This document shows, one piece after another, positions 25,781-35,028 of a stretch of DNA of 64,000 nucleotides (position 1 is the first letter of the stretch; each line of letters begins with the position of its first letter). Under the pieces are notes generated by a model, which did no database searches, had not been told where the DNA came from, and saw nothing but the letters and a program-made list of their open reading frames with translations. This DNA comes from Pseudomonadota bacterium (GTDB lineage: Bacteria > Pseudomonadota > Alphaproteobacteria > Acetobacterales > Acetobacteraceae). Made by a program: the position numbers and the translations under genes. The stretch is from positions 1 through 64,000 of the forward strand of contig JAJZBV010000002.1 of NCBI GenBank assembly GCA_021851785.1, written 5' to 3'.

Positions 25781-28443
25781 GTTTCGACACCCCCTGGCTG
25801 CTCTCCGCCCTGGCCCTGTTGCCGGTGCTCTGGTGGCTGCTGCGGGTGACGCCGCCTTCGCCGCGCCGCCAGGCGTTCCCGGCGCTCCGGCTGCTCCTCG
25901 GCCTGACCCCCGCCGAGGAAAGTGCCGTGCGCACCCCGCTTTGGCTGCTCGCCCTTCGCCTGCTTGCCGCTGGCCTCGTCATTCTCGGGCTCGCCGGGCC
26001 GATCAGCGGCGCTGGCGGCGCCTTGCCGGGCAGCGGGACGCTGATCCTGGTGATCGACAATTCCTGGGCCGCCGCCGCCGATTGGACGGCGCGCATGGCC
26101 GCCGCCGAGGGGGTACTGGACCGCGCCGCGCAGGCCGGACGCAATGTCGCCGTGCTCGCCACGGCGCCGCTCCCGGATGGCACGGCACCGCGTCTGTCGC
26201 CCGCGATGCCGGTCGTCGATGCGCGGGCGCGCCTCGCCGCGATCACCCCCGAACCCTGGCCGCCGGCGCGCGCTGCGGCGGCGGCGGCGCTCGGCGCGCA
26301 GCATTGGCCGCAAGCCGGCGTCGCCTACCTCCCCGACGGGCTCGCCGCGCCGGATGACCGCGGCTTTGCCGCCGCCCTCGCCGCGGCCGGCCCGGTTCTG
26401 GTCTTGCAGGGCGCCGGGCCGCCGCCCCGGCTCCTGCTGCCGCCCGCGGTCGCCGGCGAATCCCTGGTCGCGCGGCTGGCGCAGCTTCCGGCTCCAGGGC
26501 CAACCCCGCCCGCCGTCATTCTCGCCGAAACCGGCGATGGCCGGGCGCTGGCGCGGGCCGTGATCACGCTCGGGGCGAATGCCGCGGGCGGCGAGCAGGC
26601 CATTCGTCTGCCGCCGGAGATTCGCAATCAGCTTGCCCGCCTGGTGCTCGCAGGACCAGCCTCGGCGGGCGGCGTGGTGCTGCTCGATGAACGCTGGCGC
26701 CGCCGCCCGGTGGGGCTGGCGGCGGCGGATGCGATCGGCGCCGAGGCGCCGCTGATCGGCGATCTCTATTATCTGCGCCGGGCGCTTGTCCCTTACGCCG
26801 AACTCCGCGAGGGTAATCTCACCGATCTGCTGGCGCGGCCGCTCTCGGTGCTCATCCTCGCCGACCGGCCGATCGCCGACGAGGCGGAGGCGGCTTCGGT
26901 TGCCCGCTTCGTCGAAAGTGGTGGCGTCCTGGTTCGCTTCGCCGGCCCGCTGCTCGCCGAACATCCCGATGCGTTTCTCCCGGTGCGGCTGATCGCCGGT
27001 GACCGCGCCATGGGCGGGGCGATGTCCTGGGGGAAGCCCGCGCATCTCGCGCCGTTTCCGTCCGCCTCGCCCTTCGCTGGTCTTTCGGTGCCGGGCGAGG
27101 TGACGGTCGCCCGCCAGGTGCTGGCCGAGCCGACGGCGGCGCTCGCCAGTCAGATCTGGGCGGCGCTCAGCGATGGCACGCCGCTGGTCACCGCGGCGGC
27201 GCGCGGGGCGGGGTGGGTGGTGCTGTTCCATGTCACCGCCAATGCCGATTGGTCCAATCTGCCGCTTTCCGGCCTCTTCATCGACATGCTGCGGCGGATC
27301 GTGCGGCTTTCCGCCGGCATCGCGGCGCCGCTCGACGCCGCCCCGCTCGCCCCGGCCGAAACCCTCGACGGGTTCGGCGTGCTCGGTCCGCCGCCCGCCG
27401 CCGCGCGCCCGCTCGCCGCCGGTGCTTTCGCGACGACGCCGCCTTCGCCGGCTTTCCCGCCGGGGTTTTATGGGCCGGAAAATGACCGGGTCGCGCGCAA
27501 TCTCGCCAACGGCCTGCCGCCGCTCGCCCAAGCCGCCGCCATCGCCGGCGCTTCAGTCGCGGATTACGCAGCACTCGGCCGGACGCGCGCCTTCGGCCCG
27601 CCGCTGCTCGCCGCGGCGCTGGCCCTCCTCGCGCTCGATCTTCTGCTCTCGCTGGTGCTGCGCGGGGTTTTACGGCCGCGATGGGTCGTGCTCGCCCTTC
27701 TGCTCGCGCTCCCGCCGGCGGCGCGGGCGGAGATGCCGGCGGGCGACAATCCGGCGCTGCAAACCCGGCTCGCCTATGTCGTGACCGGCGATGACGAGGT
27801 TGACCGGGTGTCGCGAAGCGGCCTCGCCGGGCTTTCTGATTACGTCAACGAACACACTGCGGCGAGCCTCGCGGCGCCGGTCGCGGTGACGCCGGGAAGT
27901 GACGATCTGAGTTTCTATCCGCTGCTCTATTGGCCGATCACCACGGCGGCGGCGCCGGCTTCGGGCCAGGTTGCGGCGCTCAACGATTACATGAGCCATG
28001 GCGGCATCATCCTGATCGATACCCGCGACGCCGATGCCGGGGCCGAGTTCAACCCCGGCGGTGCTGCGATGCTGCGCCGGCTCGGGGCTGAGCTTGCCAT
28101 TCCGCCGCTCGCCCCGCTCACCGTCGATCACGTGCTGGCGCGGACTTTTTTTCTGCTCCGCGATTTTCCCGGGCGTTACGATGGCGCGACGGTCTGGGTG
28201 CAGCGCGATCAGGACCGCAGCAATGACAGCGTGAGCCCGGTGATCATCGGCGCCAATGACTGGGCGGCGGCCTGGGCGACCGATGCCGACGGCCATCACC
28301 CCTACGCCGTCATCCCCGGCGGCGATCGCCAGCGCCTGCTCGCCTATCGTTTCGGGGTCAATCTGGTGATGTATGCGCTGACCGGGAATTATAAGGGCGA
28401 TCAGGTGCATGTCCCGGCGATTCTGGAGCGGCTCGGGCAATGA
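25777..28443 (+). CDS. BatA/DUF4159-domain membrane protein
   Basis: This 888-residue protein starts with two transmembrane helices typical of BatA N-termini (LLSALALLPVLWWLLRVTPP; LLALRLLAAGLVILGLAGP). A long VWA/GATase-like periplasmic region follows (LILVIDNSWAAAADW at ~88). A third helix pair sits near 605-650. The C-terminal DUF4159 domain starts about 665 (LQTRLAYVVTGDDEVDRVSRSG; HGGIILIDTRDADAG). It is coupled to both neighbours by ATGA. MoxR-DUF58-DUF4159 operons are widespread in alphaproteobacteria with poorly known function. Confidence 0.85.
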   Translation: MSFDTPWLLSALALLPVLWWLLRVTPPSPRRQAFPALRLLLGLTPAEESAVRTPLWLLALRLLAAGLVILGLAGPISGAGGALPGSGTLILVIDNSWAAAADWTARMAAAEGVLDRAAQAGRNVAVLATAPLPDGTAPRLSPAMPVVDARARLAAITPEPWPPARAAAAAALGAQHWPQAGVAYLPDGLAAPDDRGFAAALAAAGPVLVLQGAGPPPRLLLPPAVAGESLVARLAQLPAPGPTPPAVILAETGDGRALARAVITLGANAAGGEQAIRLPPEIRNQLARLVLAGPASAGGVVLLDERWRRRPVGLAAADAIGAEAPLIGDLYYLRRALVPYAELREGNLTDLLARPLSVLILADRPIADEAEAASVARFVESGGVLVRFAGPLLAEHPDAFLPVRLIAGDRAMGGAMSWGKPAHLAPFPSASPFAGLSVPGEVTVARQVLAEPTAALASQIWAALSDGTPLVTAAARGAGWVVLFHVTANADWSNLPLSGLFIDMLRRIVRLSAGIAAPLDAAPLAPAETLDGFGVLGPPPAAARPLAAGAFATTPPSPAFPPGFYGPENDRVARNLANGLPPLAQAAAIAGASVADYAALGRTRAFGPPLLAAALALLALDLLLSLVLRGVLRPRWVVLALLLALPPAARAEMPAGDNPALQTRLAYVVTGDDEVDRVSRSGLAGLSDYVNEHTAASLAAPVAVTPGSDDLSFYPLLYWPITTAAAPASGQVAALNDYMSHGGIILIDTRDADAGAEFNPGGAAMLRRLGAELAIPPLAPLTVDHVLARTFFLLRDFPGRYDGATVWVQRDQDRSNDSVSPVIIGANDWAAAWATDADGHHPYAVIPGGDRQRLLAYRFGVNLVMYALTGNYKGDQVHVPAILERLGQ

Positions 28444-30521
28444 CCGCGATGAACACGCTCGCCGCACTCCGCTTCGCGCCGCTGGTGCCGCTCTGGCTGC
28501 TCGGCGTGCTGGCGCTCGCGGCGCTTGCCGCCCTCGCCCCGGCGCTGTGGCGGCGGGCGCGGGGGGTGGGGTGGCGCCTCGCCGCGTTTCTCGTGCTGCT
28601 GCTGTGGCTCGCAGGTCCCCGCCTGGTCCAGGAAACCCGCCAGGGCCTGAGCGACATCGCTTTGCTGGTGATCGACCACAGCGCCTCGATGACTATCGGC
28701 AACCGCGCCGCACTCGCCGAGGCGGCGCGGGCGCGGCTCGTGGACGCGGCCGGAAAATTCCCCGATCTCGAACTTCGCAGCGTCATCGTCCCCGATACCG
28801 GGCATGACGGGACGCGGCTTTTCGCCGCCACCGAGCACGCGCTCGCCGATATTCCCGAGAGCCGCCGCGCCGGCATCATCGCGATCACCGATGGCGAGGT
28901 CCATGACATCCCGGCCAAACCGGATTGGGGAGGGGCGCCGCTCCAGGTTCTGATCCCGGCCAAGGGCGAGGAGACCGATCGCAGCCTCCGCGTCATCGAG
29001 GCGCCGGGGTATGGGATCGTCGGCCATGCGGTCGGTTTGCGGGTCGAGATCGACGATCTCGGGGTTGCCCACCCGGCGCGCGAGGCGACGCTGACGCTGC
29101 GCCGCGACGGCGATCCGCCGCGGGTTCTGGAGGCACCGATCGGCCGCCCCTATGACATCGAAATTCCGATCACCCGCGCGGGCCCGACGGTGATCGATCT
29201 CCAGGCCGAGCCCTTGCCGGGGGCGGTGACGGCGCTGAATGCCCGCGCCGTCGTGACCATCAACGGCGTGCGCGACCGGCTGCGCGTGCTTTTGGTCTCC
29301 GGCGAGCCGCATCCCGGCGAGCGCACCTGGCGGCGGCTTTTGAAAGCCGATCCGGCGGTCGATCTGGTGCATTTCACCATCCTCCGCCCGCCCGAGAAGG
29401 ACGATCTGACGCCGCTCAACGAACTCGCCCTGATCGCGTTTCCGGTGCGCGAATTGTTCCAGGTCAAGATCAGCCAGTTCGATCTGATTATTCTCGACCG
29501 CTTCCAGAGCCGTGGCATTCTGCCGATGATTTATCTCCACAACATCGCCGATTACGTCCGCCGGGGCGGCGCGCTCCTGATGAGTGTCGGGCCGGAATTC
29601 GTCGGCCCCGGCAGCCTGGCCGCGACCCCGCTCGCCGATATCCTGCCGGCCGAGCCGGGGGAGGGGGATGCGGCGGTGGTCGAAGGCGCGTTCCGCCCGC
29701 AGGTGACGGCGCTCGGCGAGCGTCATCCGGTGACCGCCGATCTCCCCGGCTTCCTCGCCGGCGCGCCGCCGTCCTGGGGGCCCTGGTATCGCCATATCGC
29801 GGTCGGTGACGTGCATGGCCAGGAGGTGATGCGGACGCCGGACGGCCAGCCGCTGCTGCTCCTCGATCATGTCGGCAAGGGCCGTGTCGCGCTGCTGCTC
29901 TCCGATCAGATCTGGCTGTGGTCGCGTGGGCACCAGGGCGGCGGGCCGCAGGCGGAGTTGCTGAAGCGGATCGCGCATTGGCTGATGAAGGAGCCCGAGC
30001 TTGAGGAAAACGCGCTCACCGCCCGCATCGGGGAGGGCCGTCTCAGCATCGAAAGCCGCACCCTCGCGGCCCAATCGCCGGGCGCGGCGAGGGTGACCGA
30101 CCCCGAGGGCAAAACCTCGGAGATCGCGCTTGCCGAGGCCGGGCCGGGGCGGGCGCAGGCGACGCTGCCGGCGAGCGAGCCTGGCGTCTGGCGGGTCGAT
30201 GAGGGCGGGCGCACCGCTTTCGCCGCAGCCAGCGGGGGCGACCCGCTGGAAATGGCCGATCTCCGCGCGACGGCGACCAAGCTTGCGCCGTTGGCCGCGG
30301 CGAGCGGCGGCGGCATCCACTGGCTCGACCCCGACGGCGCGCCGGCGCTCCGCCGCACCGAACCCGACGCCCGCCAGACCGGGGCGCATTGGCTTGGTCT
30401 GCGCCGCAATCACGATCACATCGTCACCGGCATCGCGGCGCTGCCGCTCTTGCCGAGCTTCGTCGCATTGGCGATCATTCTCGGGCTCATGCTCATCGCC
30501 TGGCGGGAGGAGGGCCGGTGA
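28440..30521 (+). CDS. Large VWA/glutamine-amidotransferase-like membrane protein of the MoxR operon
   Basis: This 693-residue protein has two N-terminal transmembrane helices (~13-65), a VWA-like segment with a MIDAS-type motif (LLVIDHSASMTIGN, ~77-90), and a mid region (LRVLLVSGEPHPGERTWRRLL, ~281-301). A class I amidotransferase-like fold (YVRRGGALLMSVGPEFVG) follows, and a final helix lies at ~670-690. It overlaps the DUF4159 gene by ATGA and is the last gene of the coupled module. Its role is presumably envelope integrity or complex assembly, which is inference. Confidence 0.8.
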   Translation: MTAMNTLAALRFAPLVPLWLLGVLALAALAALAPALWRRARGVGWRLAAFLVLLLWLAGPRLVQETRQGLSDIALLVIDHSASMTIGNRAALAEAARARLVDAAGKFPDLELRSVIVPDTGHDGTRLFAATEHALADIPESRRAGIIAITDGEVHDIPAKPDWGGAPLQVLIPAKGEETDRSLRVIEAPGYGIVGHAVGLRVEIDDLGVAHPAREATLTLRRDGDPPRVLEAPIGRPYDIEIPITRAGPTVIDLQAEPLPGAVTALNARAVVTINGVRDRLRVLLVSGEPHPGERTWRRLLKADPAVDLVHFTILRPPEKDDLTPLNELALIAFPVRELFQVKISQFDLIILDRFQSRGILPMIYLHNIADYVRRGGALLMSVGPEFVGPGSLAATPLADILPAEPGEGDAAVVEGAFRPQVTALGERHPVTADLPGFLAGAPPSWGPWYRHIAVGDVHGQEVMRTPDGQPLLLLDHVGKGRVALLLSDQIWLWSRGHQGGGPQAELLKRIAHWLMKEPELEENALTARIGEGRLSIESRTLAAQSPGAARVTDPEGKTSEIALAEAGPGRAQATLPASEPGVWRVDEGGRTAFAAASGGDPLEMADLRATATKLAPLAAASGGGIHWLDPDGAPALRRTEPDARQTGAHWLGLRRNHDHIVTGIAALPLLPSFVALAIILGLMLIAWREEGR

Positions 30522-30701
30522 GCGGCGCGCGCGATCGCCATCGAGAGCGGGGAGGGTTGTGTCTTCCAGAACGTCGATTCCCCTGAACGCGGCACGTCAC
30601 CCGGCGCCTCGCCGCCATGGCCGGCGCTGCTCGCGCTGATCGGTTTCGTCGGGCTCTGTCTGCTGGTTGGCGGCGCCTCCGGCGCGGTCACCGAGATTTC
30701 G

Positions 30702-31091
30702 GTGCATGACTGGTACCCCTCGCTCACCCGCCCGCCCGGCACGCCCGCCAACCGGGTTTTCCCGCTGGTCTGGTCGGCGCTCTATGTGCTGATGGGCGTT
30801 GCCGCGTGGCGGATCTGGCGCGAGCCGCGCGTTCTTGCCCACCGGCGGGCGCGGGCGCTCAGCCTCTGGGGCTGGCAATTGCTGTGCAACGCGCTCTGGA
30901 CGCCGGCGTTTTTCGGGCTCGAAAGCCCGCTCGCCGGGCTCGCCGTGATGGCCGCGCTGATGGTCATGATTGCCGTCACCGTCATCGCTTTTTCACGTAT
31001 CGATCGGCTTGCCACGGGGCTGATGCTGCCTTATGCGGGCTGGGTGCTTTATGCCGCGTATCTCAACGCCGGGTTTTGGTGGCTGAACTGA
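30702..31091 (+). CDS. tspO: TspO/MBR-family protein with missing or shifted N-terminus
   Basis: TspO is a five-helix membrane tryptophan-rich sensory protein binding porphyrins. The conserved core is present: WYPSLTRPPGTPANRVFPLVWSALY split over ~4-28, LSLWGWQLLCNALWTPAFFG (~53-72) and YAGWVLYAAYLNAGFWWLN at the end. The 129-residue ORF starts at a GTG. The expected first helix (LLALIGFVGLCLLVGGASG, bases ~630-686) is in the same frame, yet between 30522 and 30702 that frame has no ATG, GTG or TTG. Either a non-standard CTG start (30627/30636), a frameshift or a sequencing error is involved. Confidence 0.75.
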   Translation: MHDWYPSLTRPPGTPANRVFPLVWSALYVLMGVAAWRIWREPRVLAHRRARALSLWGWQLLCNALWTPAFFGLESPLAGLAVMAALMVMIAVTVIAFSRIDRLATGLMLPYAGWVLYAAYLNAGFWWLN

Positions 31092-31108
31092 AGGAACGGG
31101 AGGGTTCG

Positions 31109-31807
31109 ATGCGCGCCATGGCCATTCGCCGATCGCGATCCCGCAAGTTCACCATGCGGGCGACGTTGACCTCGGGGCTGCTGCTCGCCGCCGCTCTCGC
31201 CCCGGCCGGGGCGCTGGCGCAGGTGGCGACGCCTGGCCTTGGCGGCGCCCCGGGGGCTGGCCCCGGCGGCGCGCCAGGCGGCGGCGCGCCGGCCGGCTCC
31301 AATGCCAGCGACAAGGAAGCGCCGGTCTTGGCGCCCGCCTTGCCCGGCGCGGTATCGACCACCGACGCCGTCGCGCCGGCGAGCAAGCCGGCCTCGGAAA
31401 TGTCGCCCAATGACGCGCTGTTCGATGCCATCGAGCGCGGCGATCTGGCGGGGGTGCGCGATGCCCTCTCGCGCGGGGCGCAATTGAACGCGCATGACGT
31501 GCTTGGCGAGACGCCGCTCGAACTCGCGGTCGATCTCGGCTGGCACGCGATCGCGTTCACCCTGCTTTCGATGCGCGGCGCGGCGAGCGGGGATGACGGC
31601 GCGCAAGGCGGGGTTGCGGATGTTTCGGTGCTGAGCCGCGCCGAGACCAGGGCGGCGGCGATCACGCGGCTGCCGGAGGCGGCGCCGCGTGGCGGGGCGC
31701 GTTTTGCGCTGAGCGACGCCGGCGCTATCCAAACCGCCGCCGAGGACGCCTTCGCCGGCACGCCCAACCCGGCTTCGGGCTTTCTCGGCTTTGCCGTGCC
31801 GCGTTGA
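31109..31807 (+). CDS. Secreted ankyrin-repeat-like protein
   Basis: This 232-residue protein has a signal peptide (~1-37, ending GALA). A Gly/Pro/Ala-rich low-complexity segment (~43-70) follows. An ankyrin-like unit at ~100-145 reads NDALFDAIERGDLAGVRDAL then LNAHDVLGETPLELAVDLGW. The C-terminal third is unassigned. GGAACGGGAGGG precedes the ATG. It follows tspO by 17 bp and precedes another secreted protein, suggesting an envelope-protein operon. The function is unknown. Confidence 0.7.
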   Translation: MRAMAIRRSRSRKFTMRATLTSGLLLAAALAPAGALAQVATPGLGGAPGAGPGGAPGGGAPAGSNASDKEAPVLAPALPGAVSTTDAVAPASKPASEMSPNDALFDAIERGDLAGVRDALSRGAQLNAHDVLGETPLELAVDLGWHAIAFTLLSMRGAASGDDGAQGGVADVSVLSRAETRAAAITRLPEAAPRGGARFALSDAGAIQTAAEDAFAGTPNPASGFLGFAVPR

Positions 31808-31850
31808 CTTGTGCCGATGTGACGGGTGTTTTCTTGGAGGAGAGGGGTTG

Positions 31851-32420
31851 ATGACGAACGGAAAGCACGGCCCGGCGCGGCGATGGCTGGCGGCGGGGTT
31901 GGCCGCGGTTCTGTTCGCGCCTGGGCTCGCCGCCGCCGCCGAACCGTGCGCGCGACCGGCGGACAAGGGCGCGTTCGATGTCGCGGCGCTGAAGAGCCGG
32001 CTGATGATCACCGCGCTGACCTGCAACGCGCATGACCAATACAATGATTTCGTCAGCCACTATCGCGTCGCCCTCGATCAGCAGGACAAGATCCTCGACG
32101 CCTATTTCGCCCGTGCCTATGGCCGCGCGGCGCGCAAGCATCACGACGATTACACGACGCTGCTCGCCAATACCCTCTCCGAGCAGGGGCTGAAGCAGGG
32201 GACGGGGTTCTGCGACCAAAATCTCGGCGCTTTCTCACAGGTGATGGCGCTTCACGACGGCGCGGCGCTTCCCGATTTCGCGGCGGCGCAAGCGATCGTG
32301 CAGCCGGTTTCGCTCACCCTCTGCCCGGCCGCGCCACCGACGAAAGCCAAGGCGAAGACAAAATCCCAAGCCCAAAAATCCCAAACCCAGAAATCCCAAG
32401 CCCAGAAATCATCATCGTAG
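31851..32420 (+). CDS. Secreted protein with C-terminal Lys-Ser-Gln repeats
   Basis: This 189-residue protein has a signal peptide (~1-30, GLAAAA) and an alpha-helical domain with spaced cysteines (EPCARPAD; ITALTCNAHDQYNDFV; GTGFCDQNLGAFSQVM; VSLTLCPAAPP) that may form two disulfides. A basic tail follows (KAKAKTKSQAQKSQTQKSQA). The strong ribosome binding site GGAGGAGAGG precedes the ATG. I do not recognise a named family. The tail is built from a 15-bp DNA repeat (separate entry). Confidence 0.65.
   Translation: MTNGKHGPARRWLAAGLAAVLFAPGLAAAAEPCARPADKGAFDVAALKSRLMITALTCNAHDQYNDFVSHYRVALDQQDKILDAYFARAYGRAARKHHDDYTTLLANTLSEQGLKQGTGFCDQNLGAFSQVMALHDGAALPDFAAAQAIVQPVSLTLCPAAPPTKAKAKTKSQAQKSQTQKSQAQKSSS
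32361..32405 (+). repeat. Three 15-bp tandem repeats encoding KSQAQ-like units
   Basis: Units at 32361-32375, 32376-32390 and 32391-32405 differ at two positions from AAATCCCAAGCCCAG. They encode KSQAQ-KSQTQ-KSQAQ at the C-terminus of the secreted protein. The copy number could vary by slippage. Confidence 0.85.
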
Positions 32421-32450
32421 CCGTCGCGACCCGAAAGAAAGGGCGCCGCG

Positions 32451-34841
32451 TCAGGGTGTCGCCCGGTTGCGGATCGCCGCGAGCACGCTCTCGGGGGTGA
32501 TGGGCAGAGCCGCGACCCGCGCGCCGAGCGGCGCCAGCGCGTCGTTCACGGCATTCAGCACCGCCGCCGCCGCGCCCGCGGTTCCCGCCTCGCCCGCGCC
32601 CTTGGCGCCGATGGCGGATTCGGCGGTTGGCGAACAAAGATGGGCGATCTCGATATCCGGCATCCCGGCCGCCATCGGCACCAGATAATCGGCGAGATTG
32701 GCGTTCTGGAGCTGGCCCTCGGCGTCGTAGCGGCAATGTTCGAGGAGGGCCGCCCCGAGCCCCTGGACCACGCCGCCGCGAATCTGCTCATCGACGAGGC
32801 GGGGATTGATCACCCGCCCGCAATCCTCGACCACGAAATGCCGGAGCAGCGTGACCGCGCCGGTCTCGCGGTCGAGTTCGAGATAAGCGGCCTGCACACC
32901 GTTGGTGAAGGCAAAGGGGTAGTCGCGCGGCACGTAATGGCGGGTTGCGATCAATTCCGGATGCAGGCCCGCGGGGAGGGTGTCTGGGCGGAAATAGACG
33001 ACCCGCGCGAGTTCGGAAAGGTCCAGACGGACGCGGCCGGTTTCACGATCGACGATGATATTTTTGGCAATATCCAGGCTTTCCGGCGCGGCCTGCAAGA
33101 TGGCGCCGGCGACGGCGAGGATCTGCGCCCGCAAGGATGCCGCGGCGCGCCAGGCGGCCTCGCCGGCGATGCCCGCCCCGCGTGATGCCCAGGTGCCGCC
33201 GCCATAGGGAGTGGTATCGGTATCGCCGAGCGCAACGCGCACCCGCGCCATCGTCACGCCGAGCGCGCTCGCCGCGATCTGCGCGATCATCGTCGCACTA
33301 CCCTGGCCCTGCTCGGTGACGCTGCTCTGGACGGTGACGTTGCCGCTGGCATCGAGCCGGACGACGGCGCCGTCCTGCGAGGAGATCCGCGCCCCGCCGA
33401 CGCCATAGAACGCGGCGCCGGGATTGGTGATCTCGACGAAGCTCGCAAAGCCGATGCCGCGCAGAATTCCCCGCCCGCGGAGCCGCGCCTGTTCGGCGCG
33501 CAACACCGGGTAATCCATCATCGCCGCGATCTTGTCATGCGCCGCCTGATGCGAGAGCAATTCGAAACGCAAACCGGTTGCCGAGGTGCAGGGATAGGCG
33601 TCATCGGCGATGAGATTGCGCCGACGCATCTCCAAAGGATCGAGCCCGAGCGCCGCCGCGGCGCGGTCGACCAGCGATTCCGTCACCGTGGTCGCGATCG
33701 GGTGGCCGACGGCGCGGTATTGGCTCATCGGTGTCTTGGTCTGGAACACGACCCGGGCGCGGGCGCGGTAATGGGCGAAATCATAGGGCGCGCCGACGAG
33801 ATTGACGACCTGATTGGCTTCCACCGCGCTGGTGCGGGGATAGACGGAATAGGGGCCGATGCCGGTGAGATCGTCGATCTCGAAGGCGGTGATGCGGCCG
33901 TCTTGGGTGACGCCGATCCGGGCGGTGACGCGATGGTCGCGGGCATGGATGTCGGCGGCGAAACTCTCCAGCCGGTCGGCGACGAACTTCACCGGCCGGG
34001 CGAGCAGGCGGGCGAGGGTGACGGTCGTCATCTCGTCGGGATAGGCATGGACCTTGATCCCGAAGGAGCCGCCGACGTCATGGCAGATCACGCGCACCTG
34101 GGACTCGGCCAGACCGAGCTGGGTCGCGTAGATGTTTTGCAGCATGTGCGGCGCTTGCGTGCCCTGATGCACCGTGAGCCGCTCCGCCCCCGGATCCCAT
34201 TCGGCGAGCACCGCGCGCGGCTCGAGCGTAACCCCGGTATGGCGGCCAAAGGACAATGTCTCGGTGATGACGTGATCGGCGCCGGCAAACGCGGCATCGA
34301 CCGCGCCGGCCTCGAGCCGCCGTTCGAAGGCGAGATTGTCGCCGAGTTCGGGATGCAGAACCAAGGCGCCGGGGGCGAGGGTCGCTTCGGGATCGGTGAG
34401 GGCGGGCAGCGGCTCATAATCGACCACGACCAGCTCGGCGGCGTCCTCGGCCAGCGCCCGGCTTTCGGCGACGATGGCGGCGACGGCTTCGCCCTGCCAG
34501 CAGGCGCGCGCGATCGCGAGCGGGTATTGCGGCGCCGATTTCAGCCCCTTGAGATGGCTGAGCACGCCCACCCAGGGACGGACATGCGGGACGAGATCGG
34601 CGCCGGTAAAGACCGCGACCACCCCCGGCAGGGCGCGTGCCGGCGCGGTGTCGATGGCGAGGAGGCGGGCATGGGCGTGGGGCGAGCGCAGAAAGACGAC
34701 ATGGAGCATGCGCGGCAGGGCGAGATCCGAGACGAAGCGCCCGCCGCCGCGCGCCAGCCGCGCCGCATCCGGCCGCGGCACGGCGCGGCCGATATAGGAG
34801 TTCGGCCGATCGAGCGGCGAAAGCCCATTTGTCTCCGTCAT
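32451..34841 (-). CDS. Molybdenum hydroxylase large subunit (xanthine/aldehyde oxidase type)
   Basis: This 796-residue molybdopterin-cytosine-dinucleotide binding subunit begins IGRAVPRPDAARLARGGGRF. It has MLHVVFLRSPHAHARLLAID, the Mo-site loop DVGGSFGIKVHAYPDEM (~265), PMSQYRAVGHPIATTVTESL (~370) and QGQGSATMIAQIAA. The catalytic Glu lies in GAKGAGEAGTAGA near the C-terminus. The CO-dehydrogenase loop AYRCSFR is absent, so it is not CoxL proper. The usual FAD and 2Fe-2S subunits are not adjacent. ATG 34841 gives the family N-terminus. Confidence 0.85.
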   Translation of the reverse strand: MTETNGLSPLDRPNSYIGRAVPRPDAARLARGGGRFVSDLALPRMLHVVFLRSPHAHARLLAIDTAPARALPGVVAVFTGADLVPHVRPWVGVLSHLKGLKSAPQYPLAIARACWQGEAVAAIVAESRALAEDAAELVVVDYEPLPALTDPEATLAPGALVLHPELGDNLAFERRLEAGAVDAAFAGADHVITETLSFGRHTGVTLEPRAVLAEWDPGAERLTVHQGTQAPHMLQNIYATQLGLAESQVRVICHDVGGSFGIKVHAYPDEMTTVTLARLLARPVKFVADRLESFAADIHARDHRVTARIGVTQDGRITAFEIDDLTGIGPYSVYPRTSAVEANQVVNLVGAPYDFAHYRARARVVFQTKTPMSQYRAVGHPIATTVTESLVDRAAAALGLDPLEMRRRNLIADDAYPCTSATGLRFELLSHQAAHDKIAAMMDYPVLRAEQARLRGRGILRGIGFASFVEITNPGAAFYGVGGARISSQDGAVVRLDASGNVTVQSSVTEQGQGSATMIAQIAASALGVTMARVRVALGDTDTTPYGGGTWASRGAGIAGEAAWRAAASLRAQILAVAGAILQAAPESLDIAKNIIVDRETGRVRLDLSELARVVYFRPDTLPAGLHPELIATRHYVPRDYPFAFTNGVQAAYLELDRETGAVTLLRHFVVEDCGRVINPRLVDEQIRGGVVQGLGAALLEHCRYDAEGQLQNANLADYLVPMAAGMPDIEIAHLCSPTAESAIGAKGAGEAGTAGAAAAVLNAVNDALAPLGARVAALPITPESVLAAIRNRATP

Positions 34842-34969
34842 CCGCGGCTCCTCCAGGATCGGGACATTCCCCAGGGTAAGCGGTAAGGCCAACCGGCGAT
34901 GTCCGTCAAATCCAGCTTGGCTGGCGAGAAAATCAGCGGCGCGCGGTTCGCCGTATCTTCTCGCCCGGC

Positions 34970-34999
34970 TTGCCGGTCGCGCGCGCGGTATGGTATGGA
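34970..34999 (+). promoter_or_regulatory. Possible sigma70 promoter of tRNA-Gln
   Basis: TTGCCG (34970-34975) and TATGGA (34994-34999) are separated by 18 bp and end 29 bp before the mature tRNA 5' end. The match is moderate; no alternative was clearly better in the 187-bp gap. Confidence 0.35.
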
Positions 35000-35028
35000 G
35001 CGCCGTCCAGCGGCCCGAGGGCCGGCCT

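Noticed and set aside
25759-27531. 590-codon minus-strand ORF opposite the DUF4159 gene
   Set aside because: Composition is a shadow pattern, without signal, domain or ribosome binding site, and it lies opposite a coupled operon gene.
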